A model generated the notes under the pieces. The model was not told where the DNA came from, did not search any database, and worked only from the letters and a program-made list of their open reading frames with translations. Positions 25,009 to 40,700 of a DNA stretch of 64,000 nt are shown piece after piece. Made by a program: the position numbers and the translations under genes. The stretch is from Adineta ricciae (lineage: Eukaryota; Rotifera; Eurotatoria; Adinetida; Adinetidae). Position 1 is the first letter of the stretch. Each line of letters begins with the position of its first letter. The stretch spans positions 1 through 64,000 of the forward strand of contig CAJNOJ010000277.1 of the NCBI GenBank assembly GCA_905250025.1, in the 5' to 3' direction.

Positions 25009-25373
25009 TCAGTGTTAGTTGAATTGTCAACGGCCCTTTTTCTACAATGATGTGGAGGGTGTACTGTACTAGTTTTCCGATTACGAGAGTGCAATGGAAA
25101 ACAATACACTCTGTCTGCTGACTATATGGTAAAGCGGCAAATGGTCATGATAGTCCGATTTGTAGAATATTAGGTATTAATCGTAGTAGACGTGGCCATA
25201 TTCGTTCTGTACGAAGTGTTTTGTTTCCTGCGCAACTTGAAGAATATGTTCAGTCAGGAGTCAGATGTTGAAGATTTCTTTACGACCTATACAAACATAT
25301 GATAGTTTCTCACATTCGTCCAGGATTTCTGAAAAAAGAAGAAGAGGCATTTGATAAGAGAGGTAAACCTTGA
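25009..25373 (+). pseudogene. FAD-dependent monooxygenase remnant, version B
   Basis: Equivalent to 1378-1795 but more decayed. Part of the GxGxxG signature is lost. A 2-bp insertion follows CTATATGGTA (about 25130) and shifts the frame. A deletion of about two dozen bases follows GGAGTCAGA (about 25266). Recognisable pieces such as TCATGATAGTCCGATTTG and the GHIRS-type segment remain. Confidence 0.6.
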
Positions 25374-25412
25374 AATAAAGTAAAAGATAAAATTGTGCTA
25401 AATAATGTTCAG

Positions 25413-25418
25413 AAAAAA
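25413..25418 (-). terminator. RNA polymerase III terminator of tRNA-Thr (version B)
   Basis: Run of six T on the minus strand, 4 nt past the tRNA 3' end. Confidence 0.75.
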
Positions 25419-25422
25419 GAAA

Positions 25423-25494
25423 TGCCTCCACGCAGGATTGAACTACGGACCTCCAGTTTACGAGACTGGCGCTCTACCACTGAGCTATAGAGGC
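25423..25494 (-). tRNA. tRNA-Thr (anticodon CGU), version B
   Basis: Sequence identical to the tRNA at 1845-1916, with the same cloverleaf and anticodon CGT. It is followed on the minus strand by a run of six T (25413-25418). Confidence 0.95.
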
Positions 25495-25910
25495 CGACAG
25501 TTAAACTTATGCAGAAAATCGAGCTTTATCTTATAAAAAAAACATAAGAAACATTTCTCTAGAACTGAATCCTAAATACAAATATTTTGATTTTCTCTCG
25601 GGAGGAAGTTTATTTGACGAAAGAGTACGAATTTGATATGTCGGCACATTAACATCGTTATCGTATTGTTGATTTATGCGAAGGAAAAATCATATTTCTT
25701 GTTTTCGCGTCATCGACAGAACTGTAAAAAAATTGTGCAAACATAACGATGACATCATCATGGGTTATTCCTTCGGAACCATGCAGTATGTTGGAAAAAA
25801 TATACGCATATAAATTAAAGCGCTCTATCGCAGTATTTGTTTTGAGCAACATTGTTCGAAACTTGCCATGTAAGTACATTGCATGATTTCAAAAGCCAAT
25901 TTGATTGAAA
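25495..25910. other. upstream region of the UEV-ART gene, version B
   Basis: No gene seen. The open frames present in version A are interrupted here. Confidence 0.5.
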
Positions 25911-27361
25911 ATGTCAAACATTTTCTCAAGGACGACCATGATCAGACGACAATCTACGCGTGAAATCAAAGAGATGATTGAACTAGCACAAGTAGGAACA
26001 CATCGGATAAGTATTTGACATTTTCTGTATTTATTGAAGCCCATCAATGGTGACTTAGTTCAAACACATATTCTCGCAGCAAGTGTATCAACCGTTGGTT
26101 GTTTGCGTTTAAAATTACGTGAATACTATTATAAAGGCGGAATATCAAGGGAGTTACTTTGTCTAGCCGGAACAGTCAAATGTCAGTATAGAGGAAGTCA
26201 GTATAATATTCCAATTGAAATATGGGTCCAACCTGACCATCCGAAAACTGCACCGATAGCATATGTTAAACCAACACCGGAAATGTATATATCATTCGAT
26301 TGCAAACATGTTCTACGTGATGGAACGATCAAAATAGCATATTTAACGCATTGGGATCGTGTAAAAATATAGAGAATAACTTTTTCAATTGATTTTAATT
26401 TCAATTTCTCGTAGACAATTAGTTCTATAGAAGGCTTATTGCAAGCAATGTCTCAAGTATTTTCACAGCAACCTCCTGTATATTCAACTGGTAATGTTAC
26501 CATTCATCCGATCCAATATAAACCAGCAGCTACAAATACAGCTTCGCCAACATTTCACAGTATAGTTTATCAATAACATGTCATGATCAAAGAATATTTT
26601 TCTCTTCAGATCTGACGACCAGTGCAGCATCAAATTCTGATATTCACCAAAGAAATAATTCTCATCGATTTTCCGACATTCTCGCCGAACCAAAACGAAT
26701 GCTCTTACCTATTCAAGGTTATGAAAAAATGCCTATTGTTTCTCTTGAAGAAGCCGTACAACCTCTTATTTCTTCCGTTCCACAAGTCGAACAGATGGCC
26801 TGGATTGCTAAACAAAACTGCCTTAATCCACAACATGGTTTAACTGCCGATGAATCAGCGGCTATTATGATCTACACGATGGAATGGGAACCAAATGAAT
26901 CTTCGTTCTATCTTATTCTAAATCGAACATTACGGTCGCCGAATCGTGATCAACTAAAACCCTGGTTTTTGTATCTGCGATTGATCATCAATGCATTGGG
27001 GAAGCTTCCAACAACTCAACAGAATGTTTACCGAGGCGTGAAGTTAGATTTAAGCGATCAATATAAAAAAGATAGCACTGTTGTTTGGTGGGGATTTTCT
27101 TCATGTACATCATCAATTGAAAAGCTTGAAAATGAACAATTTTTGGGCAAAACTGGCGAACGCACTTTCTTCAGTATTGAATGTAAATCAGGAAAAAGTA
27201 TTCAATCACATTCATACTATGAAACAGAAGATGAAGTTCTGCTTTTTCCTGCTCGACAATTTCGCGTTACCGGCTGCCTTGATCAAGGAAATGGTTTACA
27301 TCACATTACATTAAAAGAAATCGATCCGCCATTCGATCTTCTCAAACTACCAACGATATGA
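25911..27361 (+). CDS. UEV domain-ADP-ribosyltransferase fusion protein, version B
   Basis: Exons 25911-25991, 26040-26360, 26415-26559 and 26610-27361 join to 432 residues, the same length and splice phases as version A. The UEV core (GISRELLCLAGTV, YNIPIEIWVQPDHP) and the ART triad are all kept: VYRGVK, GFSSCT, and ExE in YETEDEV. Substitutions cluster in the UEV surface (for example YYEDG to YYKGG, SSNCKHALP to SFDCKHVLR) and in the linker, while the ART catalytic part is almost unchanged. Both versions therefore look functional. Confidence 0.88.
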
Positions 27362-27434
27362 CTTGAAGGAGCGATTTTTATCCATTTGTAGTCTGGCGAA
27401 AAAAAAACGAATGCTTTTAGCAATAAATTTTTAC

Positions 27435-28111
27435 TCAGTTTGTACAATCATATTTCAATGAAAAGATCTTCGAGTAGCCGTAGCATGGATCTGAGAAAAA
27501 TAAATTGTTCGCCACAAATTGACATGTTGAACTACTTGAACTTGTCGCACAGTAAGAGGTAATGTTTTGAGTAACATTCATTTCAATACAACCAGTGGGA
27601 TAGCAAAGGCATCCTGAATCATCGCGAACTCCATAGAAAGCATTCAGAATTCTAATATTTGGTGTGGGTGATGTGCAATTGGCGATTATAGTGGTACCTT
27701 CCACGACATCACCTATCGTTTGAACTCCTACATAATATAGTAATAAGGAAATTGAGACGAAAATATCCGTAAAAGTTTACCACTAGTGATTGAATCGTTG
27801 ATGGGCAACGAAGAGAAATAAACTGAACTTTCAACATTGTTTGTCAATAGTAGGTAACGCGTGGTAATATTCGGAGAGAATGTTTCGCATGTAGCATTAT
27901 TTCGGAAACAATTAAAGGACGAAATTGATAATGGATTGTTGAGCATGATGCAAAGACATTCATCACAGGAACCATTGATAAAAACGGATGAGTTGGAATT
28001 CAGGATTTTCATCGAAACATTGTGAATTACTGGAAATACTTTCGCATAAACAGAATATTGCGCAAAATATAAAGAGAACACTATGTAAAGTGTCACACGT
28101 AACATTTTCAT
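27435..28111 (-). CDS. secreted protein with C-terminal SUEL-type lectin domain, version B
   Basis: Minus-strand exons 28111-27781 and 27727-27435 join across a 53-bp intron to 207 residues. An extra in-frame ATG gives MKMLRV; the ATG equivalent to version A is at 28105. Signal peptide, glycosylation sequons, the SCDECLC cluster and the lectin-like end (FFSDPCYGYSK, KYDC) are conserved. Confidence 0.75.
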
Positions 28112-28755
28112 TGACAGTCTGACAATGGAGAAAATCGAAGTTTTCCCTCTTATTCAGGACACTTAAGTACGTTCCTTAGTATTTTAAACGAAGAAAGGTA
28201 AATACTCGAGTGTCATTCATCATAACATGCTATTAATAATTGACGCCGTGGATAAAGAAATTCTGATCGACAATTGAAAACTTAGCAACGTACACAGCGT
28301 GAATTTTTAAGTAGAAATTGAAAGCGACCTAGATAGTTGTAAGGAACTTGAAGTTTAAGGCCATGTCTCATCTCCATCTCGATTATTTCAAGATTTGAAA
28401 ACAATCAAACTGCAGACTTTCTCCTTGAAATCTTTGTGTTCTGCTTTCACGTGTGTGTATGTTTTGTTTTTTTCTGTTCCTTTTGTAGAGATAAATATTC
28501 AAGTCGCACACCACGTTTGTGAGAACAAATCAAAATGAATAAAAAATGTTATCGTTTCCTTTACCATTCTTTCGTGAAAAATACACCAGACCGAATGTAA
28601 CAGTGTCTATCGTCTGAATAAACTTTTCGAAGATAAAGACCTTTTTTATCGTTAAAGAAAATTAACGTCGACTTTCTTTTTCTTCCGATTTAGGGTAAAC
28701 TCATCTAACAAAACGAACGAACAAAACAACTCCAGACGAAAAACACTTATTTTCA
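28112..28755. other. divergent intergenic region, version B
   Basis: Equivalent to 4553-5204; nothing further recognised. Confidence 0.5.
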
Positions 28756-31700
28756 ATGTCGCACCCTCACTCAAGAACATCTGTTGCCAATCCTGTGTCT
28801 GAGCACGGTGCTCGTCGAAATGAGCCGTCAGATCATGCAAAGGCTATGCAAGACCTCTTTCAAAGTCCTTCCACAACACAAGAATTCACTGATCTCGTTT
28901 ATGAATGGTTTTCGAAATATGATTTATACAATCAACAATGTCAAAACAATCGTCTTTATAAAGATACTAAATTTATAATACAGTATGTTAAAGAGACTTT
29001 AGTGACACCTAAAGATCCGAATCTATTGCCACTACGCGTCGACGCATATTTCTATATACTTTGTCGAATTGTTGAATATACAATGTCCGAAAATGGACTG
29101 ATGGATCCGATGGAAGACTTTCGACGGGCATTACTGATGAAATTGGGACAAGAATTCAAATCATCCAAAGGCAAGAGTCCGGAATTATATACGACGCAGA
29201 GCGAGATACTCAGAAGAATAAACATCAAAAAGCATCTGTCATCATTCTCTGATATAAAAGATGCATCAATGTTGATTCAATTACTTGCAATGTGTAAACT
29301 AATATTTCAATCTACTACTATTGTGGGCGAAACGTGTCTCTGCTGGCTTGACCTTCTACACGATGTTAAACAGTGGAGGGTATCGCTAGCAGATTTTGTT
29401 AAACAATATGCTACTTACAAGGAGACATTCAAACCATTATTTCCTCTTGATGCACCAGCATTCGTCTACCTTATGCGAGTGACATATTCATCGAAAGAAG
29501 ACCAACCTATTTCATTTGAAACTATTCGTAATATGTTATCTTTAATAGAACTAAAATACGAAGCGTTCTTCTCTGAGTATCGAATGTTGTTCGCCGAAAA
29601 CATCAAACAGAACTTTTATGAATATCCTTACATCGCCAGCTTACTACAAAGCCTTTGTTCGCCCAACGTGATCCACTATCTCGAGTTCTATTTAGAGGAT
29701 TATGTCTTAAACACCTCGTTTAGTAGATTGTGGAACTGGCTGTTGTATTATACGGAACACCATGAACTGAAATCGAAAATGGAATCTAATCTGATCTCAA
29801 TCATGAGAAACCATACAATGAGAATATCGCTGGCAGAACTCAATCATTGCTGTCAAATGACGAATAGTTCCATTGAGAAACTGAAAAATATAAACCTGAT
29901 CCGACTGTCTCGAGTTCTACAAGAAGTGATTTACGTGACTCTCAATATGGAACTTTACCGTCAAGTCTATCAACATCAAATTTTAGAGCAAGATGCGAAA
30001 CAAATTCTGAAGGTTCTCCTGAAATTGAATTGGACGTTTGAATATACAAAACCAACGTATTTATTTATTGTTTTACACTTGCTCTTTATTCCAAAAGATT
30101 CAAGTCGAAACAAAGTTGAGAAACTTACATATTTATTTCATAGACTGAATGAATTCAATGAGCCAATATGTCAAAAACTAAAACCTGAGAAAGGTGTACA
30201 AGTTCAGTGGCTAAATGATTATTTTTCCTTCGTTCCGAGTGATTGGCTTCTCTTAAATCAAGATAACTATCAAGAACTCTGCAGCGCTCATCAGAATAAC
30301 CAATGGTCGTTATACATTTGGTCAAAAATTGTCTACTCAAGTGCTATCAACGTAGATTTCACGAAAGATAGTGAACTTCTTATAGCTATGAATGAACGAT
30401 TAGTCGAAGCTCAACAGTGTCGGATTAACGATGTATTTACAAGTATTTTCGTTAAAAGTTTATTTGAATGCGTCATGAAGAAACATACTAAATCGCTACT
30501 GTGGCTCCCAAACATTCAGCCTATGACTGAATACGTTCTGAATGCTCGCGATACTGATTTACCTGGCATTGACAAAACAACCGTGAACAATTTTGTGGAA
30601 ATCGTGCAGACGTCAATCCGAACTGTCCTTACATTGGAAAGTGAATCCATCACATATCGCCGGCTAAAGCAACCATCCATTGTACCGTTGCTTCTTTCGC
30701 ACATGGACTTTGAGTGTATTCTCAATGCCGTTGATCCCCAACAGTACACATTTCCGATTACAAGCTTGGGTGTTAATGATATTATGTACGCACAGACTCC
30801 TGATGATATCGGCATTCGTAATTTGAAACCGGAGAAAGAATTCTTCGTACGATTTATAAAACAAACGAATGATTGGCTGGATTGGTTTGAAAAATTCGTT
30901 AATATATTTTTGTACATTGTTGAATGGTTTCGAACTAACAAGATGGGAGGAGCCGATGAGCTCTATGAAGATATGTACCGATTAAGGGATGATTCGTCAA
31001 TAACCCTTCTCGCAACTAAAGCAACCATTCAAGAAATTCTGAACGTATTCGAAAATTTTACTGATTTCGAACGTTTGTCACGTCTGTTTAATTGTGCACA
31101 AGCTTTCGAAATAATCGATTCGGGAAAGCTGAGTACATCGGATCAATACGAACCTTTTCTTAAGGAAACAAAACGACTTCGATCGAACGATACATTTACA
31201 GTGAATCCTAAGACAACCGACGAAAAACTTCTTTATATTGATTGTCGTCGTCACATACGTTGGTCACTTGCATGTGAACAAGTTCCGGATGAAGTCGTCA
31301 TCGAATACCGAGTAAATGGCTCATCGAAAGAAATCTATCCCATATTTAAAGGTAAAGATTTACCCTTAAACCAGTGCGTTCTGCGAGGAGAATTCAAAAC
31401 GCAACAAGACGGTCATTTACGTATGAGAGTCGAAAATTTCCAACCGAATCTGAAGTACACGTGTTGGTATCAGATCAAAAACACATCCTTGTCAACTTGT
31501 CGACTCTTCGTTGGTATTTTCGACATTGAATGCAAAAAATCTTTCAAGCCACCGAATGATGTAATCAACAGGAACGAGCTGAATGATGTGATAAAACGAG
31601 TGTTTTTATTTCTTGATAAATTGCTAAATGGTACAATCAGTCTAGCGACAATGAACGAATTTCATTCCGTATTTCACGATGCGAATATCAACGTTGAGCA

Positions 31701-34700
31701 GGAAGTTCAAAAACTATTCGCTAGTCAATCTATCAGCGGTCATATATCATTGCAAGCAACGACCAATGGTCAACAAGTAAATCAAGTGTGTAAATGGTTA
31801 CAAACTTATCAGTACTACAGTCATTTGGATATCATTATCGATTGTGTACAAAAGTTTAACATAATATCAAACGATGCGAATGATCAATCGGTCAATCATC
31901 TTCAAACTTTAACTCTCGATGAGAATTGTCCTCTAAGAGAAATATCCGACACTTACAGAGATGTTTATGATCGATTTGAAAGATTGAGTAGCGAACATTT
32001 ACAATTGATCAAGACTATCTTAAAATATCCGAACGTAGTCAATATGATGAAAGAAGCGAAGCTATATTCAACTGACGGTCGACGTCGATTTCAGCAGCTA
32101 CAAGATAACTTAACGACACAATTTCAGTTACAAGAACGTAATAGCATGATACTTAACTCATGGATTACGACTTTTACATTATCTGAACCTTTTGCTTGCG
32201 ATGCACGCAGCTTAGAACACTTTGTTGATAATGTAGCTCGATTGATGATAACCGACGAGAACTCCTGTGAGCATATTTTAGTTGTTAACCAAAATATTCA
32301 AACTATCGAACTATGGTTGTCAAATGAAGATGCAACAATGTTGGACAATGCACTAGTTATGATGGAATATTTTTACAAAACAGGTGTGGTGAATATTCAT
32401 TTGCAGCGATTGATCAACAAACAATCGCACTATGATATCGAGTACTCGATTGGTAGTGATAACAAGCAGCAGATCAAATCCACAATGCCGATGACTGATG
32501 TTGCTGATCATCGAAGACAGCTGACATTTTGTACTTCGGACTTGTTGGTTAATGAAGCGTATAGAAAGGATTTAATAACAGAACAATTGAAATTATTGGA
32601 AGTGGTTGAGAGAGTCTTTTCTATCCAAGTCAAGTTGGAGAATTCAGGTCATCCGAAATATCAATGTAAAGAAGAACATTATCAAATCTACGATACTCCA
32701 GGTATGAGATTAGATTTTCAGAGATGAATAGCTCGTAAATATCATTTTAGATCAGCTCAAGGATATCTTAGTTGAGATAAAGTATAGATCCGATCAAGAT
32801 TTACAACAACAACTCAAAGGAATCATCGTTCAACGGACGAGACATTTCGAATATATTTATTGTCAATTGGATGGTCACTATAGGGCATGGATCAATGATT
32901 TAGAAAGCTATCGGAACGAAAATTCACTCTTAACATTACTTTCCAATCGTCAGATAATGATAATGATAATTCTTTTGACGTCATCGACATCACCGAACTC
33001 AATTCGAATGCTCTTTCTTAAAAATGCTTTTTCATGTGAAGATCTTTGCAGTTGTACATCACAAATGTCAATCAGGTGTCTACGGCATTATTTGGAATCA
33101 TTGAGAATAACAAATTCTGTTCTTTCTGAAGAAAAACTCGTTGAACTATACGAAAAATATCAGATTAGTGAAGAATCAACAAGCCAAACTAGTTTGAAAG
33201 CCTTATCTGATTTTATGCAAGAATTGTACATCAATAGAGAAGATTTCTATTCGGAAAATACTTCTCATGTAGAAAATCAACAGTATTTAGTTACGTTGAA
33301 GTCATCTGGACAACAGACATCGACTGATAGACGAAAATACAATTGGGATCGTGATGCTTATTGTGTCTTATTGAACATCTTCCGTGATCGATTACCAGCA
33401 AACTATCAAATTCTCTGGGGTTCAACAGCAACCGAGGATGACATTCGCTTGTTTTTCCTACGTGTCCGACAGTTTGTCTCCCAATCGTTTGTTGTCTTAG
33501 ATATCGATGAAATGCACCATCGTCTTCGTGCTCTTCTATGGGAACAGCATGGATCATTGAGTATCCAACGCGAACCTCACGCAGCAGTTTATTATTTCAC
33601 AAAGGAATCGATGGCCAACAGAAAAGGAATTCGACCTTTTCATATGATATCATCGTACCGAGATTCAACGAAAACATTTTTGCAATTCACCCAATTGATG
33701 AGAAGCCAAAATGTCGAATTGCCACAGATTAAGATCATTTCTGGAAAAGCCGGTGTGGGTAAGTCTCATAGCGAAGAATTTTTGCTTCTATGATCGAATG
33801 CGCATGACTTGTTTTATACACACATTTCTCTTTCTCTATTTGCATTAGGAAAAACTCATAGAATACGCAGTGAATATTCTCGGCAGAATCCTTCGTGTAT
33901 TACGATTAACGATCAAATCAATCTATCGACTTTAATCAGTACTTTATCTTCATTTTCATCAAATACTGAAGCGTATCTTTACATCAATCTTTCCCTTCAT
34001 GCACCATTCGATCAATTAAATCATCTTTTATTTTCCTTGTTTGTATGTCGATCATTGATTGACATTGAGAGTGGAATGACATTTTCATTGTCATTACAAA
34101 GTCCGTGGAAATTCATTATCGAAGTACCTCATACCGATACATCTGGACTCACTCCATCGAACTACTTTAAAGAAATTCTACCACTCCTGTCGATTGTGTC
34201 AAGTTCATGCTTGGAAGAAGTAACCGATGAAAATTATCAATTATCGATGGGTCAGGAAGAAGAACTGGTCGCGCGATTCTTCAAAGCTTATCAAGAAGGA
34301 ACAATCGATCGCTTATCTGACGGTGACCTAACTGTTGACTTTGCTCCACTAAACAATCGTGACGAACAACGTCAGTATATCTACACTTGTTTAGACACTC
34401 ATGCACACGATTTACCTCGAAATAAAATCTTCCAGCTTTCTTTCACGAAATTTTTGTATCGACGAGTTCAGTTTTTTACTAAACCCTATTATCGTTACAA
34501 CTCGTTGATCCCTCGACTTGGCTCAACTGCAATGTCTCAAATGATCCAAGAAGCGAACAAGTTATCTCGAATGGACTTTTCCTCTCATGATTACCATCGA
34601 ATTTATTTAGTTTACGATAGGAACTTTGCTCTTCAACTTCTACATAATGATTGGAATTCCATCTCGTTGGAATTGAAGACCGTTTTCAAAAATATCGATC

Positions 34701-37700
34701 CAAAACAAAGAATCATCAATCAAGGCAAAAACTATTTCGCGGAATGTTTAGCATGGCTAATCAATATGAAAGAAGGTCTTTTCGAGAAAACAATGAAAGA
34801 AATGAACTTTATTTTAACGGAAAACTTAGTTTATAAATTATTTCACATTCACGAACGAAAATTAACAAAATTACCATTGATTATCGAAGGCGAAACAGGC
34901 GTTGGAAAAACGTTTCTTCTCAGGTTCTATTCTGCACTACTGAATGCGTGTATTTCACACGGAGGGTTTCATGAGAGCACCACAGCAAAAATATCCGAAC
35001 GAACGAGCGCGTGGTTACTGAAGGAAATCATCGGAAAGGTTCTAGAACCAAATAACGAACTCTTATCCGAGTTTTTGCAACGAATGCGGAACGATAATAT
35101 CGACGGTGAAAATAGTCCAGAAGAACAACAGCTTATGCTTTTAGACATTAAACAATCACTAGAAAGTCATCAGTATAATGATAACCATTTGAAACTCATT
35201 TGGAAAACGATAATCACTCTGGTTGATGAACGAAACAAAGATCTGGGTTTCGATCTTATTGGACGTTTATATGGTTATATCAAAACAAAATTCGAAGAGT
35301 TGCCATTGATTGAAGCCAGTTGTAAATTGAAAAAAATACTTAAAGATCAATTATTTACTGTCGAAGAGTCTATCGAAATCTTCGGAGAATTCTTAATTCA
35401 TACGCGAGTCAACCCCGTTTTCTATCGACTTCTTCTACATCCTGGCATCACCGAAGCAATGATTGTAGATTTTATGTCTCCGATATCTCAACTAGCTGCT
35501 CGTTTACCAAAGATTGAAATCGTCGTATTCTTCGATGAAGTCAATACATCATCATGTCTGGGTACATTTAAAGAAATGTTTATGGATGGTACATTGCATG
35601 GTAAATCTCTACCAAAGAATATCTTCTTTACTGCGGCGATCAATCCCAAACGAACTATTGATCCAAATGAAGCAAATCAAATTCATCGACATGATTATTT
35701 TGTGCATCATTTACCAGAATCGCTGGAAAATCTGAAAATTTCCTACGGCACTCTCGATCGAGACACATTAGAAGAATATATCAAACAGAAAATCGCGACA
35801 TTTACTTCTGGTTCACAAACTGACCATTCCATCGAGGACAATACACAAACAATGTTGATGGAATCGATTCTAAACGCGCAACTCTTCTGTAAAGAACGTC
35901 TTGGTAAGATTTTGACATGATGTTCGATTAGTATTACCAAATGAAACTTTATTTTAGGAGAAAACTCTGTTTCACAACGCGAAGTCCAGCGATGCTTCAA
36001 TCTAATCGACTTTTTCTGGAAATTAAGACCTAACGAACGAAATATCCAACGATGCATTGCTTTGTCAATTGCGTTAATATATTATTTTCGTCTTCCGACT
36101 AGAGAAGATAATATTCAAAGAAATGATCACGAAACACCGTCGCGAGAAGATTTTGAAGATATGTTAGAAATAACTCTGCCTGGTTTTGCTCAAATAATTC
36201 AAGATGAACTCGACAGATTTGTTAATACAGAGAACTTCTTAATGCCACCTGGTGTAGCTATCAATCAAGCTGTATGTCATTCCTCAATTTCTCGGCTAGT
36301 TTCACGTTCTTTCTTTAGATTCGTGAACATATCTTTGCGATTGTTGTCAGTGTTGTCACACGAACTCCATGGGGTGTTATTGGCGAGCCCGGTATGTTTC
36401 TTATGATTTTCGACCGAAAATAAACACCTGTATTTGTAGGTCGATCAAAAACTCTTTCATTTCAAATTGTTCTCCAGAATCTTCAAGGTTCACATTTATC
36501 ACCGAAACCGTTCTGCCGAAATCTACCTGCACTCGACGCATTCTTCTGTCTCGGCTCCAAATACACTCGATCAGAAGACATCGCTTATATTTTCGATCGA
36601 GCGATCAAACGCGAGGAACAATATCGACAGATCCGAGCTGATAAACGATGTGTAAGTAGTGTTCTCCGACTCATATAATTGCACAATTCGTTGATCTCTA
36701 TTGTAGGTGGTTTTCTTAGACGAAGCTTCATTGCCGGATCAGAAGACCATGGTGTTAAAAGTGTTACATCCGTATTTAGATGAATGTCAAGTAGCGTTTA
36801 TTGCCATAGCCAATAGATCTTTTGATGCAGCAAATGCTAATCGAATGATCTGCGTGTATCGATCAGTGCCATCACAATTCGATCAGAAAGTCTTAGCTTA
36901 TGGTTGCCTCGGCCTACCAATGACTAATAATTCGCTATCAATGAGAAGCAATCTTGAGAAAATTATCATTGGATTATGCGAAGGTTATCGTAAATTACTG
37001 ATTGATAAAAAGATTCCATCGATATTCCATGATCGAGATTTTATTTATATGCTACGAGAATTGCGATTTGAACTGCCGGCAAACACATTAAATGAGGATG
37101 AACATACTGGTTTACGTGTAATTCAACCGATCGCGTTGTTACGTGCGTTAGAAGACAATTTCAATGGCATCAAATCGGAAGAATTTCAATCTTTAGTGAA
37201 ACTTTTCTTTCACGAAATACAATTACAACTACCGGATTTCACTCTACCGAGTATTAGACATGATCGAAGTGTTGATCGCGACATTCCAACAATCCTTCAT
37301 GAATCATTGAAACTTGATTCGAGACGTCGCCGATTGTACGGACGTTATAAATTACTTATTGACGAATCGGAAGATGAAAGTGCGGTTCATCTTCTGTTAC
37401 AGGCTGGTATATTCGATACGAACTCCGATCGTACAACCATTTTTCGCATGTCGGATTTCACTGATGATGCTGAGAACGAATTGCGCAATGTGGAAATTCT
37501 CTCCACAATCAAATTATCGATGGAATTTGGGAAAACTATTCTAATGGTAAACACCGGTCGGATACATGGATCTCTGTATGATGTGTTCAATCAGAATTTT
37601 TCCATTATGGCAACAGGTGATACGAGAAAAATCTTCTCGAAAGTCTCAATCGGTGCGAAAACGAGTGATGTAGTCGTTCATGAAGATTTTCAATGTATAG

Positions 37701-40700
37701 TTCACGTAAAACGAAGCGAATTACATACGATTCCGGCGCCATTTCTCAGTCGATTTCAGAAATATTCATTGAATATTGAAGATTTCTATCGCATTCGTGT
37801 GCAAAAGCTATCCAAAGATGAGCAGGACATTTTGAGTTATATTGAAGAGCGAACTCAATCATTTGTCAAGCATGTCGGACGACAATATTTCTATGGTTTC
37901 AACGACAATACTCTCTATTCGTGTTTACTATCTTTGATTGAAATGAAAACTGACCGAGAATATTCGCTATTCGATATTTCTCAGCTCTATACGCAATTGT
38001 CTGCTCGAATCAAATATTTCACCGGGTTAGATCCTTCAGATAGACAACAATGTCTTTTCCGTATTGTTCTCGTCAAATTAATCCAACTTGTGTCTCCTGA
38101 AACTATCATTTTAAAATCGCGAACGTTCAAATCCGATTTCGCTCAGTGGCTATGGAATCTGTATTTTCACGAGCAAGAACACTTCAACATCGACAAGTTC
38201 CTCAAACAATTGATATTAACACCATTGGCAACCTCATCAGAACAAAATATTCATCAAATTACAAAAGTTATGATCTTTACTCGAACGTCATCGTATATTG
38301 TCGGCATGAATCAACACTTCGGACACGAATCTACTCCTACCGACCTTCTTGACAATGAAGAGCATGGCGAAACGCAGAATATTCTTGATTTAGTAAGTGA
38401 AAGAATTGTTTTGTCACACTCGCTTTTGACCAACTCGACTATTCTTTAGAGTGCTATTGAAAATCCGAAACAATTACAGGAGAGATTCGATGAATTTCGT
38501 GCGAATCACGAAAAGAACGTTCTTCTCATCATTATCGATGGTAACAACAATCAACAACGCTTGCATATCCCATACATTCGACATCTAACTGATACCATTG
38601 AACATCAATGCAATACAAACATCAACAACGAACGCAAATACTTCGTCATTCTTATTCACTCAGCAGCACAAAGTTTATACCATCAATCGTGTTTTCCATC
38701 GATATTTTTACATCATTGGGACTTTCACTTTTTCGATACTTGTGCATTGAGTAGTGCATTCTACTTACAGAAGTTGTTACAACTATTATCACCATCAACA
38801 TGTGCCAATGAGCTGGACACAAGTGACGATGCAACTCACTATGATCTGAGTATTCTTTTCGAAGATTCTCTATGGGACTTATGCTCGCGTATTGAGATTA
38901 CAGCGCCTAATCTACCTGCAGAGATGTTTAGAACACCTGAGACTTATGAATTTTACAGACAGCAGACGAAAACATTCCCACGAGTGAAATGTCTGAAAGA
39001 TATCCTTCAAGTATCGCCAGATTTACAGAAAACACTAGTTAGTATTTATCAACAGCATTTATTTCTGACAAAAAATTCATCGCTGAAAAAGATCAATGAT
39101 TTCATCTATGGCATTGCTAAAGATATTCTATGTGGAAAACGATTCGATGGTCTGGTTGAATCTGTTCAAACAGGAACGCGAAATTCATTCATAAATTTCA
39201 TGTCGCATATCTTTAAAATCATCGCAAATGATTACGGCCTGGAAACAATATCCCAATTATCGTTAAGACAACAGAACTATGCAATTTTATTCCAATTAGC
39301 TGATTTAGAATCATTCACTAACGAGGACAACGATGATATTTTCATTTCGAAAACAACGCACGAAACTGTTCGTATCATAACCAATTATTCATGCATATTC
39401 CAAACACCTTTATTTCATTTATTCCATCAACGAATTCGATCATATGCGAACGCTATCCAATCGAAAGGTAAATTTGCTAGTCTCTACTTTTCTTGTCTGA
39501 AAATGCGTTTTAGATATCAACATCAATCCGAATGAAACGAGCAGAACGAATTCATCGACATTTCAACGGTTCCGATCTGCCTTGGTCGACTCAATTCAAA
39601 AAGATAAGATACTCCATGATGCCATCGAACAAATCAGCGTTTCTTCGTACTCATCAGACTTGGTACGAATGCTCTGTGCAATTATTGAGAATAACTTCGA
39701 GTACGATCGTGATCAGTACGAACGAAGTGTGAACATTATTTCCCATTGGACATTGCTTCGCGATGAAGATGACAACGTTGAGCATAGAGATCACGTATGG
39801 CGTTTGGCTCATGTTTATGCGACATTAGAATACGAACAAACCGATGTTCTTTCGATGTACTCAGCTTGCCGAATAATAAACCGCTTCGATTCAATACAAT
39901 CGTCGTTGAACGACCTATCTAATGAGATATCTATAACTCGATCAGATTTTCGAGATCGCTTCTTTGGACTAGTTTTCGATGAATTATGGGAGAATCTCGT
40001 TGAAATATCTTCAAACAACATGAACTATCAACCATGGGTTTATGCGTATTTATTTATCTCCAAGTATTACCCATCGGAAGCAGTTCTTCAACGCATACAA
40101 CTTTTCACGAATCGTTTTCAGATCGAATTGATGAAACTGGCGTATCGAATCTTTCTCAATGAAACAATCGTCGAACCACAAAGATTAGTGTTAAGATTAT
40201 TGCGTCTGAATTCCCCATTAAGTTGTTTAACAGTGTTGCCGGAAATAATTGAAATTATCCAAGAGCATCACCCGGGAAATATAACATTGCTAGTCGACGT
40301 TCAGCAATGGATTACATCAATTTGCCAATCGAATGATCTACCATCAGAAGCAACGCTTCGTTCTTTACTTACGTATTTGAATCGATCTTCGATGCTTACG
40401 CCATTAGCATCGAAACAGTTGGTATTCGATCAAGTCATTGATTTATTATTACAAACCCAACAGAGAGAAAGATCACAAGCAGATTTATGGGATCGTTTCG
40501 ATCTCATTCCAATCTTGGTTGAATGTATATCTTATATTAATCATCCTGAACAATATCGAATTCCTTTTCATCCGTCGGTAAACCAACCTGAAAATCCGAG
40601 AATACCTATGTTTGATCTTTACTTTTATCATCTACGCAGTCAGATGACGGATGATATTGTCACACCAACATTTTTGAACAAAGGACTTCTCCGTACTTTA